Origin: JACMLD01 sp963705285
Lineage (GTDB): Bacteria; Bacteroidota; Bacteroidia; Chitinophagales; Chitinophagaceae
Length of the DNA: 64,000 bases
Reading direction: 5' to 3'
Assembly (NCBI GenBank): GCA_963705285.1
Contig: OY970066.1
Location: forward strand, 868,001-932,000
The position numbers and the translations under genes are program-made. Positions 17,121-25,330 of the stretch are shown piece by piece. The stretch's first letter is position 1. Each line of letters opens with the position of its first letter. The notes under the pieces were generated by a model. The model was not told the DNA's origin and made no database searches. It worked only from the letters and a program-made list of their open reading frames with translations.

Positions 17121-17702
17121 TTATGATTTACTGCTGAACCGCGCCCGTATACGGCTGAGGCTTTGCGGTGTAATACCCAGGTAAGAAGCTATTTGATGAT
17201 TGGGAACCCGTTGTTCTATTTGCGGATATCTGGCAACGAATTCGGTATATCGGTCTGAAGCACTTTTTGTGAGTGATGAGGCTACCCTTTTGGTGGATGC
17301 AATAAATGCGTTTTGAATAACTATACGGAAGTGCCGCTCTAGCTTGGGTACTTGCTGGTAAAGCAGTTCCTGGTTGGCGCGGGTAATCTGAAGCACCTCT
17401 GTGTCTTCCAGGCAATCGATGTTGTATTTGCTGGGTGTTTCACTCAAAAAACTGTAGAGGTCGCCCACCCACCAGCCTTCAAGCCCAAACTGTACAACAT
17501 GTTCCTGGCCTTTTTCATCTACCTCATAAGTTCTGGTAAGGCCTTTGGTAATGAACGTTTCAAACCTTGTAACATCGCCCTCTTGTAAAATGTACTGTTT
17601 TTTCCTGAATTTTTTATGCGTAAACAGTGATTCCACTATTACACCTTCTTCAGGTGTAAGCGCAAGGTATTTACTAAGGCTTTTAAGAAGCATATCCCAC
17701 AT
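17121..17702 (-). CDS. Crp/Fnr-family transcriptional regulator
   Basis: This 193-residue protein has an N-terminal cyclic-nucleotide-binding-like beta-barrel (about 20-115: 'KKQYILQEGDVTRFETFITK', 'VVQFGLEGWWVGDLYSFLS'), a long dimer helix, and a shortened C-terminal HTH ('RVPNHQIASYLGITPQSLSR'). This is the small Bacteroidota subfamily that does not need cAMP as far as known. No [Fe-S]-ligating Cys cluster is present, so it is not an oxygen-sensing Fnr. Start could be the ATG at 17702 or at 17693. It likely controls the downstream flavodoxin-SnoaL-DoxX group (inference from orientation). Confidence 0.85.
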   Translation of the reverse strand: MWDMLLKSLSKYLALTPEEGVIVESLFTHKKFRKKQYILQEGDVTRFETFITKGLTRTYEVDEKGQEHVVQFGLEGWWVGDLYSFLSETPSKYNIDCLEDTEVLQITRANQELLYQQVPKLERHFRIVIQNAFIASTKRVASSLTKSASDRYTEFVARYPQIEQRVPNHQIASYLGITPQSLSRIRARFSSKS

Positions 17703-17854
17703 GGTTAGCCGTTATGCAGGCAAAATTAATAATCCAGTTGTATTGTTAGTATAAGGAGACGTATTTGGTTTATTATTTTATTGATTGGTTGTTATACCGG
17801 GGCGGTTTACTGCCCCCGCTTCGTAGGTCCCACCGTGAAAACTCAAAAAAATAT

Positions 17855-18424
17855 TTACTTGCGGGATGTGGTGACTTTGTTTTTTTGTAGTTGCGCCTGC
17901 ATACCATAACGGTCGGTCTGCAACCAGTATTCAACTATTTTTCCATTGTCTACCCGGTAAACTGCAGAAGTATATTCAATCAACGGAAGTCCTGTAGCGT
18001 CATAGCCTTCAATTTCAGCAATGTGTGCACCTTTTTGAATCCACCGTGCATACACCTTATCACCATCGGCAATTATTTCCGTTACCGTAAATTCAAATTT
18101 TCCAAACAGTTGTAAAAAACTATTGACATGCGCGGTATAGTCTGCCGGGGTTCTTTTTATGGTAACCGGGTTTTCTGCGTTAATCTGGTGGGCTAGTACT
18201 GTATCGGCCATATATAGCGCTGCCTGCTCGGGATGCAAGCCAGAACGCACATTATCCAAAAACAATTGCACTACCTTTTTTGCGCTATTCGCTTGAGCAG
18301 GACATGCTTTTGTTGGTTGAAACCCGTTTGAAGACTGGGTCACGGCAGGAAGCATTAGAGTGAAAAATGAAAACAACCATGTGTACTGTTTATTAGATCG
18401 ACAAAAACAATAAACCCAGTTCAT
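17855..18424 (-). CDS. secreted SnoaL-like (ester cyclase-type) protein
   Basis: From the ATG at 18424 the protein has 189 residues, a hydrophobic N-terminal segment and then a SnoaL/NTF2 domain (about 50-180). Family elements are 'KKVVQLFLDNVRSGLHPEQA', 'YMADTVLAHQINAENPVTIK', 'DGDKVYARWIQKGAHIAEIE' and 'AVYRVDNGKIVEYWLQTDRY', which together follow the SnoaL polyketide-cyclase pattern closely. It should act outside the cytoplasm; the substrate is unknown. It is the third SnoaL-type gene within 4 kb, and its 5' side faces a 240-bp gap, so it has its own promoter. Confidence 0.78.
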   Translation of the reverse strand: MNWVYCFCRSNKQYTWLFSFFTLMLPAVTQSSNGFQPTKACPAQANSAKKVVQLFLDNVRSGLHPEQAALYMADTVLAHQINAENPVTIKRTPADYTAHVNSFLQLFGKFEFTVTEIIADGDKVYARWIQKGAHIAEIEGYDATGLPLIEYTSAVYRVDNGKIVEYWLQTDRYGMQAQLQKNKVTTSRK

Positions 18425-18673
18425 GTGTGACAAAGTTTAATTGATATTAAATGACACCGCAAAATTTCTGTGTCTGTAATCCTTACAAAAAGGAATGGGT
18501 TGCATCAATACATTACCAACGGCCGAACAAAGTTTGTAAAAAAACTGATATCAGTACAGATACAGTTTTTGCATTATTGACCAATACAGTTTACATCAAG
18601 ATATAAGCATTGCAGGAGCAAATCATGTACTAAGATTACGGCCGGATAAAGTGGAATCTATTAGGAAGACCTT

Positions 18674-20302
18674 TTATTGTCCTTTTTTAGAAAATAACAG
18701 CTTCCTGCAACCTTCGCGGGAAAATGTAAATCCTTTGTCTGTGAACTGTAGCATATTTGCACCCACATAATCAAAAATAAAAGTATTGTTGGTTATTTTG
18801 AAAAGGGCCAGATTCATACCCGGCGCCAGTTCAAAGTAAAGGCCGTGAGGTGAAAGTCCCACGTGGTAAGCCGTTTGCAGTTCGTCAGAATGGTAATTCC
18901 CCTGCAGCGTGTTTAAAACGGTAGGCTGATCAGCAAGTTCAATTTTTTTCCATTCCCTTTTTTTTGCGCCAGTTCCGTTTGCTGTAATTGAATGGGCAGT
19001 AATCTGGTATGTTACCGGTACAGGGTCTGTACTTTGCAATCGAGTCCCTTTTCGTTTATAGACTCGTGCATAACTATCTGGTGTTTCAGCAATGGTAACG
19101 TACTGCGGATATTCTTTTACAATCAACAACTGCGGTATTTCTTCATTAAAATAGTGATTGGTTTGTAAGAGGCTGTCTGTTGCAGCAACTTTTATAGTAC
19201 TACTTTTTATAGTACTACTGGCATTTCTTTCAGCATTGACCAAATCTGCAATGCTGTATAATAGTTGCGAAAGTCCATAATAACTCCCATTATTGGTGAG
19301 GCCAATAATAGACAATTTTGTTGCAGGAAAATACAATGTATTGGCCTTGAAGCCTGCATCGGCACCAAAATGCTCATACACGGTCTTGCCTTTGTACACA
19401 ACCCTCTCCAAACCTCCGCCATAGTTAATGGTGCTGCTATTGTTTAGCTTACCAACAGTAAGCATGTTGGGTATAACGGGCGCCAGCAAACTGTTGCTTC
19501 CGTTTTTCTGTATAAGCTGGTTCCATTTTATCATATCAGTAAGGGTAGTAATCAGACCCGTTGAACCATAGCTTTCTCCCAGAAAGTGTGATTCTTCAAA
19601 CTTCCCGTCTGTTGCCGCAATATATCCTTTGGCCTGCTCTGCGCTTTGAGGAAAGCTTCCTGAAACATATGTGTTGTTCATGCCCAGCGGCGCAAACACC
19701 AACTCTTTCATAAACGCTGGTTAGGTTTTTCCCGACACGGTTTCAATAACTTTTGCCAGTAATACATACCCTGAATTGTTATACTCAAAATGGGTACCTG
19801 GCAGATGGTTAAATGCCTGCTGTAATGTTAGGTAATGGAATACATGCTCGTTGGTATATGCTCCTTCCTGCTTACCGGATAATGCCGTAAGTACAAAGCC
19901 ATCCCTGATGCCGCTTGTATGATGAATAAGCTGGTTGATAGTAACCTGTTCAAATAGCGCTGGCAATGCGGGCAGGTAATGCCGAATTGAATGGCTCAGT
20001 TGCAGTTTATGCTGCGCTGCCAGCAAATAAATGCCGGCAGCCGTAAATTGTTTCGTTACAGAGGCCACCCAGAATTGGGTGGATGCATTATTAAGCGTTC
20101 GCTCTTTGATGGCGGCGTAGCCTGCATAACGTGTATAAACGGGTTGACCGTTTTTTATTATTGCCAAGGACAATGCGGGTGCAGCGCTGTCTGCCTGCCA
20201 GGTAGGTAAAAGTTGATCGACTGCTTTACCCAATGCAATATCCTGCGCAGATATAGAAATGGTTAAAAGCAACATCGCCCCGCTTATAAATGCTGATTTC
20301 AT
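18674..20302 (-). pseudogene. class C beta-lactamase-like serine hydrolase interrupted by an in-frame TAA
   Basis: Two reading segments in the same frame form one gene. The first (19721-20302) has a signal peptide, the catalytic 'SVTK' (Ser81-x-x-Lys84) and 'EYNNSGY' (Tyr174). It ends at TAA (19721-19723) right after 'VSGKT'. The next in-frame codons read 'PAFMKELVFAPLGM', exactly the continuation expected in serine hydrolases of this family ('GKTY.AF..E.IF.PLGM'), so a Tyr codon has probably become TAA. The second segment (18674-19711) holds the third motif, 'EHFGADAGF' (HxG), and a C-terminal beta domain. A tandem 15-bp duplication gives Ser-Ser-Thr-Ile-Lys twice near 19195-19224. Intact relatives are periplasmic peptidases or esterases. 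It may be a recent pseudogene, a readthrough gene or a sequencing error. Confidence 0.85.
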
Positions 20303-20496
20303 TGCTAAAATAAATTAATTTTCTAAATGCGTTCCTGATACAAAGTTAGACCAGACTGCAACAGCCATTGTTAGCGCCGGATAACTTATATCATTAACCT
20401 ATGATAATTGTTTACGTAGAAAGCAGGAGAAAGAAAATTCAGCAGCAGCCGCTACGCCGAAATAATTTGTTTTCAGATAAAAAAGCTGTGTCACAT

Positions 20497-20790
20497 TTAC
20501 TTATAGTAGCCCAGGCGAAAGCAATTGAACAGATGTACACTGCCATGTATTATCTTTTCCATTTTGTGTTGCGCATTTACCACATTGAGCATGCGCTCGT
20601 CTTCAATACGTTTCAATACAATGCCTTTTTGCGTGAGTAGTTGCATGGTGCTTACAATAGCGTCAAGATACGGGGAATGGAAGTAGTTAACCCGCTTTTT
20701 ACACACCATGAAGTATGTTTCTTCTCCGACTCTTTTTGTTATTTCTTCAATTAAATGCCCATTACATGTATGATCAAATTCATAACACAT
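20497..20790 (-). CDS. small hypothetical protein (uncertain)
   Basis: A 97-codon frame with an ATG at 20790 encodes a mixed-composition protein ('FDHTCNGHLIEEITKRVGEE', 'PYLDAIVSTMQLLTQKGIVL') that looks more protein-like than the overlapping rightward frame at 20401-20640. No family is recognised. It has no close partner on its strand: the stop of the next gene is 200 bp away. It may code for a small cytoplasmic protein or be chance. Confidence 0.35.
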   Translation of the reverse strand: MCYEFDHTCNGHLIEEITKRVGEETYFMVCKKRVNYFHSPYLDAIVSTMQLLTQKGIVLKRIEDERMLNVVNAQHKMEKIIHGSVHLFNCFRLGYYK

Positions 20791-21122
20791 ACGAGTTAGT
20801 TTAGCACTGTTAATTTACCAAAATAATCTGATTCTTTTCCGAGTCCACACACATTAAAATCTTCTTAAAGGCTGGTGAAGGCGGCATATAAGTGCCTCAT
20901 TTTCTTGCGTGTACAAACGCAAGACATTCTAATCGCGTATAAGGAAAACACTTTCCAACCATAAAACTGGCTAAAGGTCTGACAACTTTTGTGCGCTAAA
21001 ATACCAGCCGCCTTTGTCTACTTACCACCAATACGCCTCACATTTTAATACCTTTATTTATTAAGTGTTACAATATCTCGTAAAACAAACAACATTCACA
21101 CTTTTACATTTATACAGCCTTC
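20791..21122. other. intergenic region upstream of the dehydrogenase operon
   Basis: No gene was seen in these 332 bp. The region is AT-rich near 21040-21115 and must include the promoter of the YiaK-like gene. I found no convincing TAnnTTTG -7 box and no hairpin or riboswitch-like structure. Confidence 0.4.
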
Positions 21123-22145
21123 ATGACCAGAATACCTTTTGAAGAAATGAAAGCGGTTATTAAGCAAGCCTTTATTATTGCAGGCATGCCTCAAGACCGT
21201 GCCGAAACCTGTGCCACTGTGCATACCGAATCCAGCAGGGATGGTGTTTACTCGCACGGGCTTAACCGCGTTGAACGATTTGTAGACTATATCAGCAAAA
21301 AATGGGTAGATGTGCATGCCTCGCCCAGTCTGGATATCAACCTGGGTGCTATGGAAGTATATAACGGTAATATGGGACCGGGAATCTTAAACGCCCAGTT
21401 TGCTATGACCCGCGCTACTGAGATAGCAGAAAAAAATGGACTCGGACTGGTTAGCCTTAACAATACCACGCATTGGATGCGTGGGGGCGCTTACGGCTGG
21501 CTGGCAGCTGACAAAGGCTATATTGGTATTTGCTGGACCAATACAGAATCTTGCATGCCCGCATGGGGCGCTACTTCTGGCGGCATAGGCAATAATCCTT
21601 TTATAATGGCAGTACCGCGTAAAGAAGGGCATATTGTTTTAGACATGGCCATGTCGCAGTATTCATATGGCAAATTGCAGGTTACCCGTCTCAAAAACCA
21701 AAAGCTGCCTTATCCGGGTGGCTTTGATGAACAAGGTCATCTCAGCGATGACCCCGGCGCCATAGAGGCAACGCGGCGGGTATTGCCCATTGGTTTCTGG
21801 AAAGGTTCGGGCTTTGCTGTGCTGCTGGATATCATAGCCAGTTTATTAGCAGGCGGTCGCACCACAGCGGGTATGGACAAGTACGATAAAGGCAGTTGCG
21901 GTAGCTGCTGCCAGGTATTTATCGCTATCAATCCGCTAAAAATAAATACCCAGGAATTTATTGATAAAGTGCTGGGCGAAACGATTACCCAACTCAAGTC
22001 ATCGGTACCGGTTAAAGAAGATGGCGAAATATATTATCCCGGAGAAAACTCAATGAAAACACGCCACGAAAACATGCAATCAGGCATACCGGTAGACGAT
22101 GGCGTTTGGGCAAAAGTAAAAGAACTGGCATCCATACAATCATAA
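21123..22145 (+). CDS. yiaK: YiaK-like 3-dehydro-L-gulonate 2-dehydrogenase (Ldh-family oxidoreductase)
   Basis: This 340-residue protein matches the malate/L-lactate dehydrogenase-like (Ldh_2) family and is close to E. coli YiaK: 'DGVYSHGLNRVERF', 'NNTTHWMRGGAYGWLAADKG', 'YIGICWTNTESCMPAWG', 'LPIGFWKGSGFAVLLDI' correspond block by block to that enzyme as I remember it. The reaction would be NAD(P)H-dependent reduction of 2,3-diketo-L-gulonate to 3-keto-L-gulonate or the reverse, in the cytoplasm. The zinc dehydrogenase gene follows after 10 bp, and a GntP permease converges on the pair, which suggests a sugar-acid (gulonate/galactonate/ascorbate-type) pathway. The family match is firm; the exact substrate is inferred. 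Confidence 0.82.
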   Translation: MTRIPFEEMKAVIKQAFIIAGMPQDRAETCATVHTESSRDGVYSHGLNRVERFVDYISKKWVDVHASPSLDINLGAMEVYNGNMGPGILNAQFAMTRATEIAEKNGLGLVSLNNTTHWMRGGAYGWLAADKGYIGICWTNTESCMPAWGATSGGIGNNPFIMAVPRKEGHIVLDMAMSQYSYGKLQVTRLKNQKLPYPGGFDEQGHLSDDPGAIEATRRVLPIGFWKGSGFAVLLDIIASLLAGGRTTAGMDKYDKGSCGSCCQVFIAINPLKINTQEFIDKVLGETITQLKSSVPVKEDGEIYYPGENSMKTRHENMQSGIPVDDGVWAKVKELASIQS

Positions 22146-22155
22146 AATTTACTGC

Positions 22156-23172
22156 ATGAAAGCACTGTGCGTACAATCGGCCAACAACATGGTTATTGAA
22201 GAGCGAACTATGCCTGTTATTACTGCGGCCAATGAGGTGCTGATTAAGGTAAAGGCGGGCGGTATCTGCGGATCAGATATTCATATTTACCATGGCGCAT
22301 CGCCGGTAGCCACTTACCCCCGGGTAATTGGCCATGAAATTGTTGGCGAGATTGTGGAAACAGGTAAAGCCGTCAACAATTTTACAGTAGGTAACCGCGT
22401 GATCATTGACCCCGTCATTTGTTGCGGCAACTGTTACCAGTGCCGGAGCGGCCGCCGCAATGTTTGCAGCAAACTGCAGGTAAGATCCGTGCATGTTGAT
22501 GGTGGCTACCAGGAATACCTGGTAGTACCGCAGGATAACATTTACCTTATTCCCGAAAATCTTTCATGGGAGGAAGCCGTGATGATTGAACCGTTTACCA
22601 TTGCCGAACAGGTTTGTTCGCGCGCGGGCATTACGAAAGACGATATGGTTTTTATTATGGGTGCCGGACCTGTAGGCATCAGCATCCTAAAAATGGTAAA
22701 ACTGTATGGCGCTACCTGTTTTATATCTGATGTAATGGAATACAAACTGGCTTTGGCACAACAATACGGAGCCGATGCAGTGGTCAACGCCACCACAACA
22801 GATACAAAAGCAGCCATACACCAACTAACAGGCGGTAATGGCGCCACGGTGGTTATTGATGCAGCTTGCACAGCCACGTCGCTTGAACAGGCCCTTGCTT
22901 ATGTATGTGCTGCAGGCAGGGTAATTACATTGGGGTTTGGTACAGCGCCTTCTGCCATCAGCCAGCTAAGTATTACTGCCCGCGAAATTGATGTACGCGG
23001 TTCAAGACTGCACAATAACAAATTTCCGGTGGTGATTGATTATTTTAAATCGGGCAAACTACAGGTGCAGGATATGATTACCCACCGGTTTGCTTTTACG
23101 CAAATACATGATGCGTTGCTGCTGGTAGAAAACCCCGCCATCGAAAAAGGGAAAGTAGTGTTGTTGTTTTGA
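22156..23172 (+). CDS. zinc-dependent alcohol dehydrogenase (sugar-acid 5-dehydrogenase type)
   Basis: This is a 338-residue medium-chain dehydrogenase. The catalytic zinc ligands are Cys in 'GGICGSDIHIYHG' and His-Glu in 'RVIGHEIVGEI'; the structural zinc site has the four Cys of 'CCGNCYQCRSGRRNVC'. The NAD(P)-binding 'FIMGAGPVGISILKMVKLYG' follows. It resembles L-threonine/L-galactonate dehydrogenases such as LgoD (YjjN), which oxidise C5 of an aldonate. Its gene is 10 bp after the YiaK-like gene and both would act in the cytoplasm on sugar acids. The stop TGA overlaps the first bases of the 74-bp tandem repeats, so the repeat array begins at the gene's very end. Confidence 0.85.
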   Translation: MKALCVQSANNMVIEERTMPVITAANEVLIKVKAGGICGSDIHIYHGASPVATYPRVIGHEIVGEIVETGKAVNNFTVGNRVIIDPVICCGNCYQCRSGRRNVCSKLQVRSVHVDGGYQEYLVVPQDNIYLIPENLSWEEAVMIEPFTIAEQVCSRAGITKDDMVFIMGAGPVGISILKMVKLYGATCFISDVMEYKLALAQQYGADAVVNATTTDTKAAIHQLTGGNGATVVIDAACTATSLEQALAYVCAAGRVITLGFGTAPSAISQLSITAREIDVRGSRLHNNKFPVVIDYFKSGKLQVQDMITHRFAFTQIHDALLLVENPAIEKGKVVLLF

Positions 23173-23505
23173 TTTGAAAAAAGGATTAGCCGCAGATTCG
23201 CAGATTAATGTACTGAACTGGGATGAATGGGATTTATGAGAATTTGATTTGAAAAAGGATTAGGCGCAGATCCGCAGATTAATGGTCTGAACTGGGATGA
23301 ATGGGATTTATGAGAATTTGATTTGAAAAAGGATTCGCCGCAGATTCGCAGATTAATGGTCTGAACTAGGATGAATGGGATGTATGAGAACTTGATTTGA
23401 AAAAGGATTCGCCCCAGATTCGCAGATTAATGGGCTGAACTACGATGAATGAGATGTATGAGAATTTGATTTGAAAAAGGATTCGCCGCAGATTCGCAGA
23501 TGTTA
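23171..23505. repeat. 74-bp tandem repeat array (4.4 copies)
   Basis: Units start with GATTTGAAAAAGG at 23171, 23246, 23320, 23394 and 23468 (periods 75, 74, 74, 74). Each unit holds CGCAGATTCGCAGATTAATG (or a 1-2 base variant), then CTGAACT-GGATGAATGGGAT and TATGAGAA. The last copy stops after the CGCAGAT part. Copies differ at a few positions, so the array is not newly made. It starts at the alcohol dehydrogenase stop codon and has no open frame. The GCCGCAGATTCGCA core also forms one arm of the asnS terminator at 63527. Confidence 0.92.
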
Positions 23506-23520
23506 GGGCCGAAGAAAACC

Positions 23521-23640
23521 GCTGCTCGCTCTTTGCCATAACATTTTCCTCTTGTACTCCGTGAATACCTCCCGTCCTCCGTGGTTAAATCGGGGTAAAC
23601 GAACTAAAAACCAAAAACTAAATACTGCAAACTAAAAACT
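23521..23640 (-). repeat. dispersed element, left inverted copy (partner at 27776-27885)
   Basis: Read on the minus strand, this sequence ('AGTTTTTGGTTTTTAGTTCG', then 'CGATTTAACCACGGAGGACG', then 'GGAGGTATTCACGGAGTACA') matches 27785-27862 on the plus strand with some 15% differences, and the likeness continues into the following GCAGAGC/AGCGAGCAG segment. The two copies lie in inverted orientation on either side of the gntP-receptor pair. No open frame, transposase or terminal inverted repeat is seen. Confidence 0.8.
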
Positions 23641-23694
23641 CGTGGCAATATCGCAAACCTTTTAAATTTTTACTTTTGACTTTTGACTTACGTC

Positions 23695-25005
23695 TCACAC
23701 AAACCATTCCAGCACCAGCACACCCAGCAAACCAGTAACCGATACCAGTGTATCCATTACAGACCATGTTTTAATGGTGTCTTTCAGCGATAATTGAAAA
23801 TATTCCCTGAACAGCCAAAAGCCGGTATCATTTACATGAGAGAACATCATGCTGCCTGCACCAATGCTCAACACCATCAGGTTAGGATTAATGGCGCCGC
23901 CTATCATCATGGGTGCAATAAAACCTGCCGTAGTAATGCCCGACACAGTGGAAGAACCCACACACACACGAATAATGGCGGCGATACTCCAGCCCAACAC
24001 ATAGGCGTTCATATTAGCATGCTGCAGGTATTGTGCAATAATATCAGACACTCCGCCATCTGTGAGTACCTGTTTTAACGCACCCGCACCGCCAAAAATC
24101 AATAGTAACGATGCTACTTCTTTTACCGCATCTGTAAACTGGCTGTTTACCTGTTGTTTATTGTTGGCAGAAAAAATCTTTAATGAAAACAATGCAAATA
24201 AAACGGTGATCAACAAACTGATGGTAGCGTCTCCAATAAACAAAAGACAGCTTTTTAAAAATCCTTCGGTTAAAAACGGGGTGATGATTGCACTGGCACC
24301 AATCAAAACAATAGGCAGCAGCACAGTAGTAATGCTCATGCCAGCAGAGGGCAACTGGCTGGCAGGCATTTCAGGTGCCACAAAAAACAAATTGGGCGTT
24401 GTGGTATACTTTTTTACCGTGGCACCATATAATCCGCCAGATATAGCAATGGCAGGTACTGAAATGATTATGCCATACAAGAGGGTAAGGCCCATGTCTG
24501 CATGCAATTGTTTTACCAGGAACAAAGGCGCCGGATGGGGTGGCAGGTAGCCTTGTGTTACAGACAATGATGCAAGCAGGGGCAAGCCCACATAGACCGC
24601 CGGAAGTTTATTGCGTAATGCCACTGTAATGGCAACAGGCACCAGTAACATAAAGCCAACAGAATAAAACAGCGGCAACCCAACAATAAAACCCGTTACC
24701 ATAAATGCCCAGCGAATGCGTTTGACACCAAACCATTCCGTCATTTTTGTGGCAATCTGCTGCGCCGCTCCGCTAATGCCAATCAGTTTGCCCAGCATAG
24801 CACCCAGTGCAATAATGGCAGCAATAGAGCCAAGTGTGCTGCCGATACCAGCTTGTACCGATTTCATCAATGCTTCCGGATGCATGCCCAGCAACAAGCC
24901 AATGGCCGCAGACACTATTAAAAATGAAAGAAATGTATGCAGCCTGAAATACGAGATCAGCAGTACCAGTAACAGGATGCCGGCAATGGTAATAAAGATG
25001 GCCAT
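23695..25005 (-). CDS. GntP-family gluconate:H+ symporter
   Basis: This 436-residue polytopic membrane protein has about 12-14 hydrophobic helices and GntP hallmarks: 'SFLIVSAAIGLLLGMHPEAL' (N-terminus), 'GAMLGKLIGISGAAQQIA', 'GYLPPHPAPLFLVKQLHADM' (the PPHPxP loop) and the C-terminal 'HVNDTGFWLFREYFQLSLKD'. It imports gluconate-like sugar acids with protons through the inner membrane. It converges with the YiaK-like and zinc dehydrogenase genes, whose products would use such substrates, so the three probably form one functional group though not one transcript. Confidence 0.92.
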   Translation of the reverse strand: MAIFITIAGILLLVLLISYFRLHTFLSFLIVSAAIGLLLGMHPEALMKSVQAGIGSTLGSIAAIIALGAMLGKLIGISGAAQQIATKMTEWFGVKRIRWAFMVTGFIVGLPLFYSVGFMLLVPVAITVALRNKLPAVYVGLPLLASLSVTQGYLPPHPAPLFLVKQLHADMGLTLLYGIIISVPAIAISGGLYGATVKKYTTTPNLFFVAPEMPASQLPSAGMSITTVLLPIVLIGASAIITPFLTEGFLKSCLLFIGDATISLLITVLFALFSLKIFSANNKQQVNSQFTDAVKEVASLLLIFGGAGALKQVLTDGGVSDIIAQYLQHANMNAYVLGWSIAAIIRVCVGSSTVSGITTAGFIAPMMIGGAINPNLMVLSIGAGSMMFSHVNDTGFWLFREYFQLSLKDTIKTWSVMDTLVSVTGLLGVLVLEWFV

Positions 25006-25330
25006 ACAGAAATAATAAACTTAAATGTCGGCAAAAGAATGGGTTTTTGGTATAAAGACGAGACTTTGCTTTGTGTGATTGACCAGGGGGCACCATGAAT
25101 GCAGCCCATGCGCTCGTCTGTATGTCCCAATACAACCCGAGCTCATCCTTTTCTCCCTGTCCTAATTGTCATTATATTTGTTGCCACTAGTAAGGCATTC
25201 AGAACAAGTTGTTAGGTATTCTCCCGTCTGCGCGTTGCTTAATAAGAAATGTTTCCATTTTCAGTCATTCCACGTCTCATCTATCCGTACGCTTTGTAAA
25301 AATTACCGGCTGTTACATAAACCTTCTGTT
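25006..25330. other. divergent promoter region between gntP and the TonB receptor
   Basis: This 325-bp region lies between two divergent start codons. No additional gene was seen: the open frame running from 25166 into the receptor is judged to be leader because its translation has no signal-peptide character before 25331. No clear operator dyad or riboswitch is visible. Confidence 0.4.

Noticed and set aside
18674..20302. Two separate serine-hydrolase genes, or a frameshift
   Set aside because: Both segments are in the same frame (591 bp between the two start positions, divisible by three) and only one TAA separates them; the family motifs are divided between the two parts.
20401..20640. 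Rightward 79-codon gene
   Set aside because: It overlaps the leftward frame at 20497-20790, has a biased composition without any protein-like pattern, and has no neighbour to support it.
23171..23505. CRISPR array
   Set aside because: The 74-bp units are repeats throughout, with no unique spacers, and no cas gene is in the window.
25166..25330. N-terminal extension of the TonB receptor
   Set aside because: The extra 55 residues hold no signal peptide and the ATG at 25331 starts a standard one.
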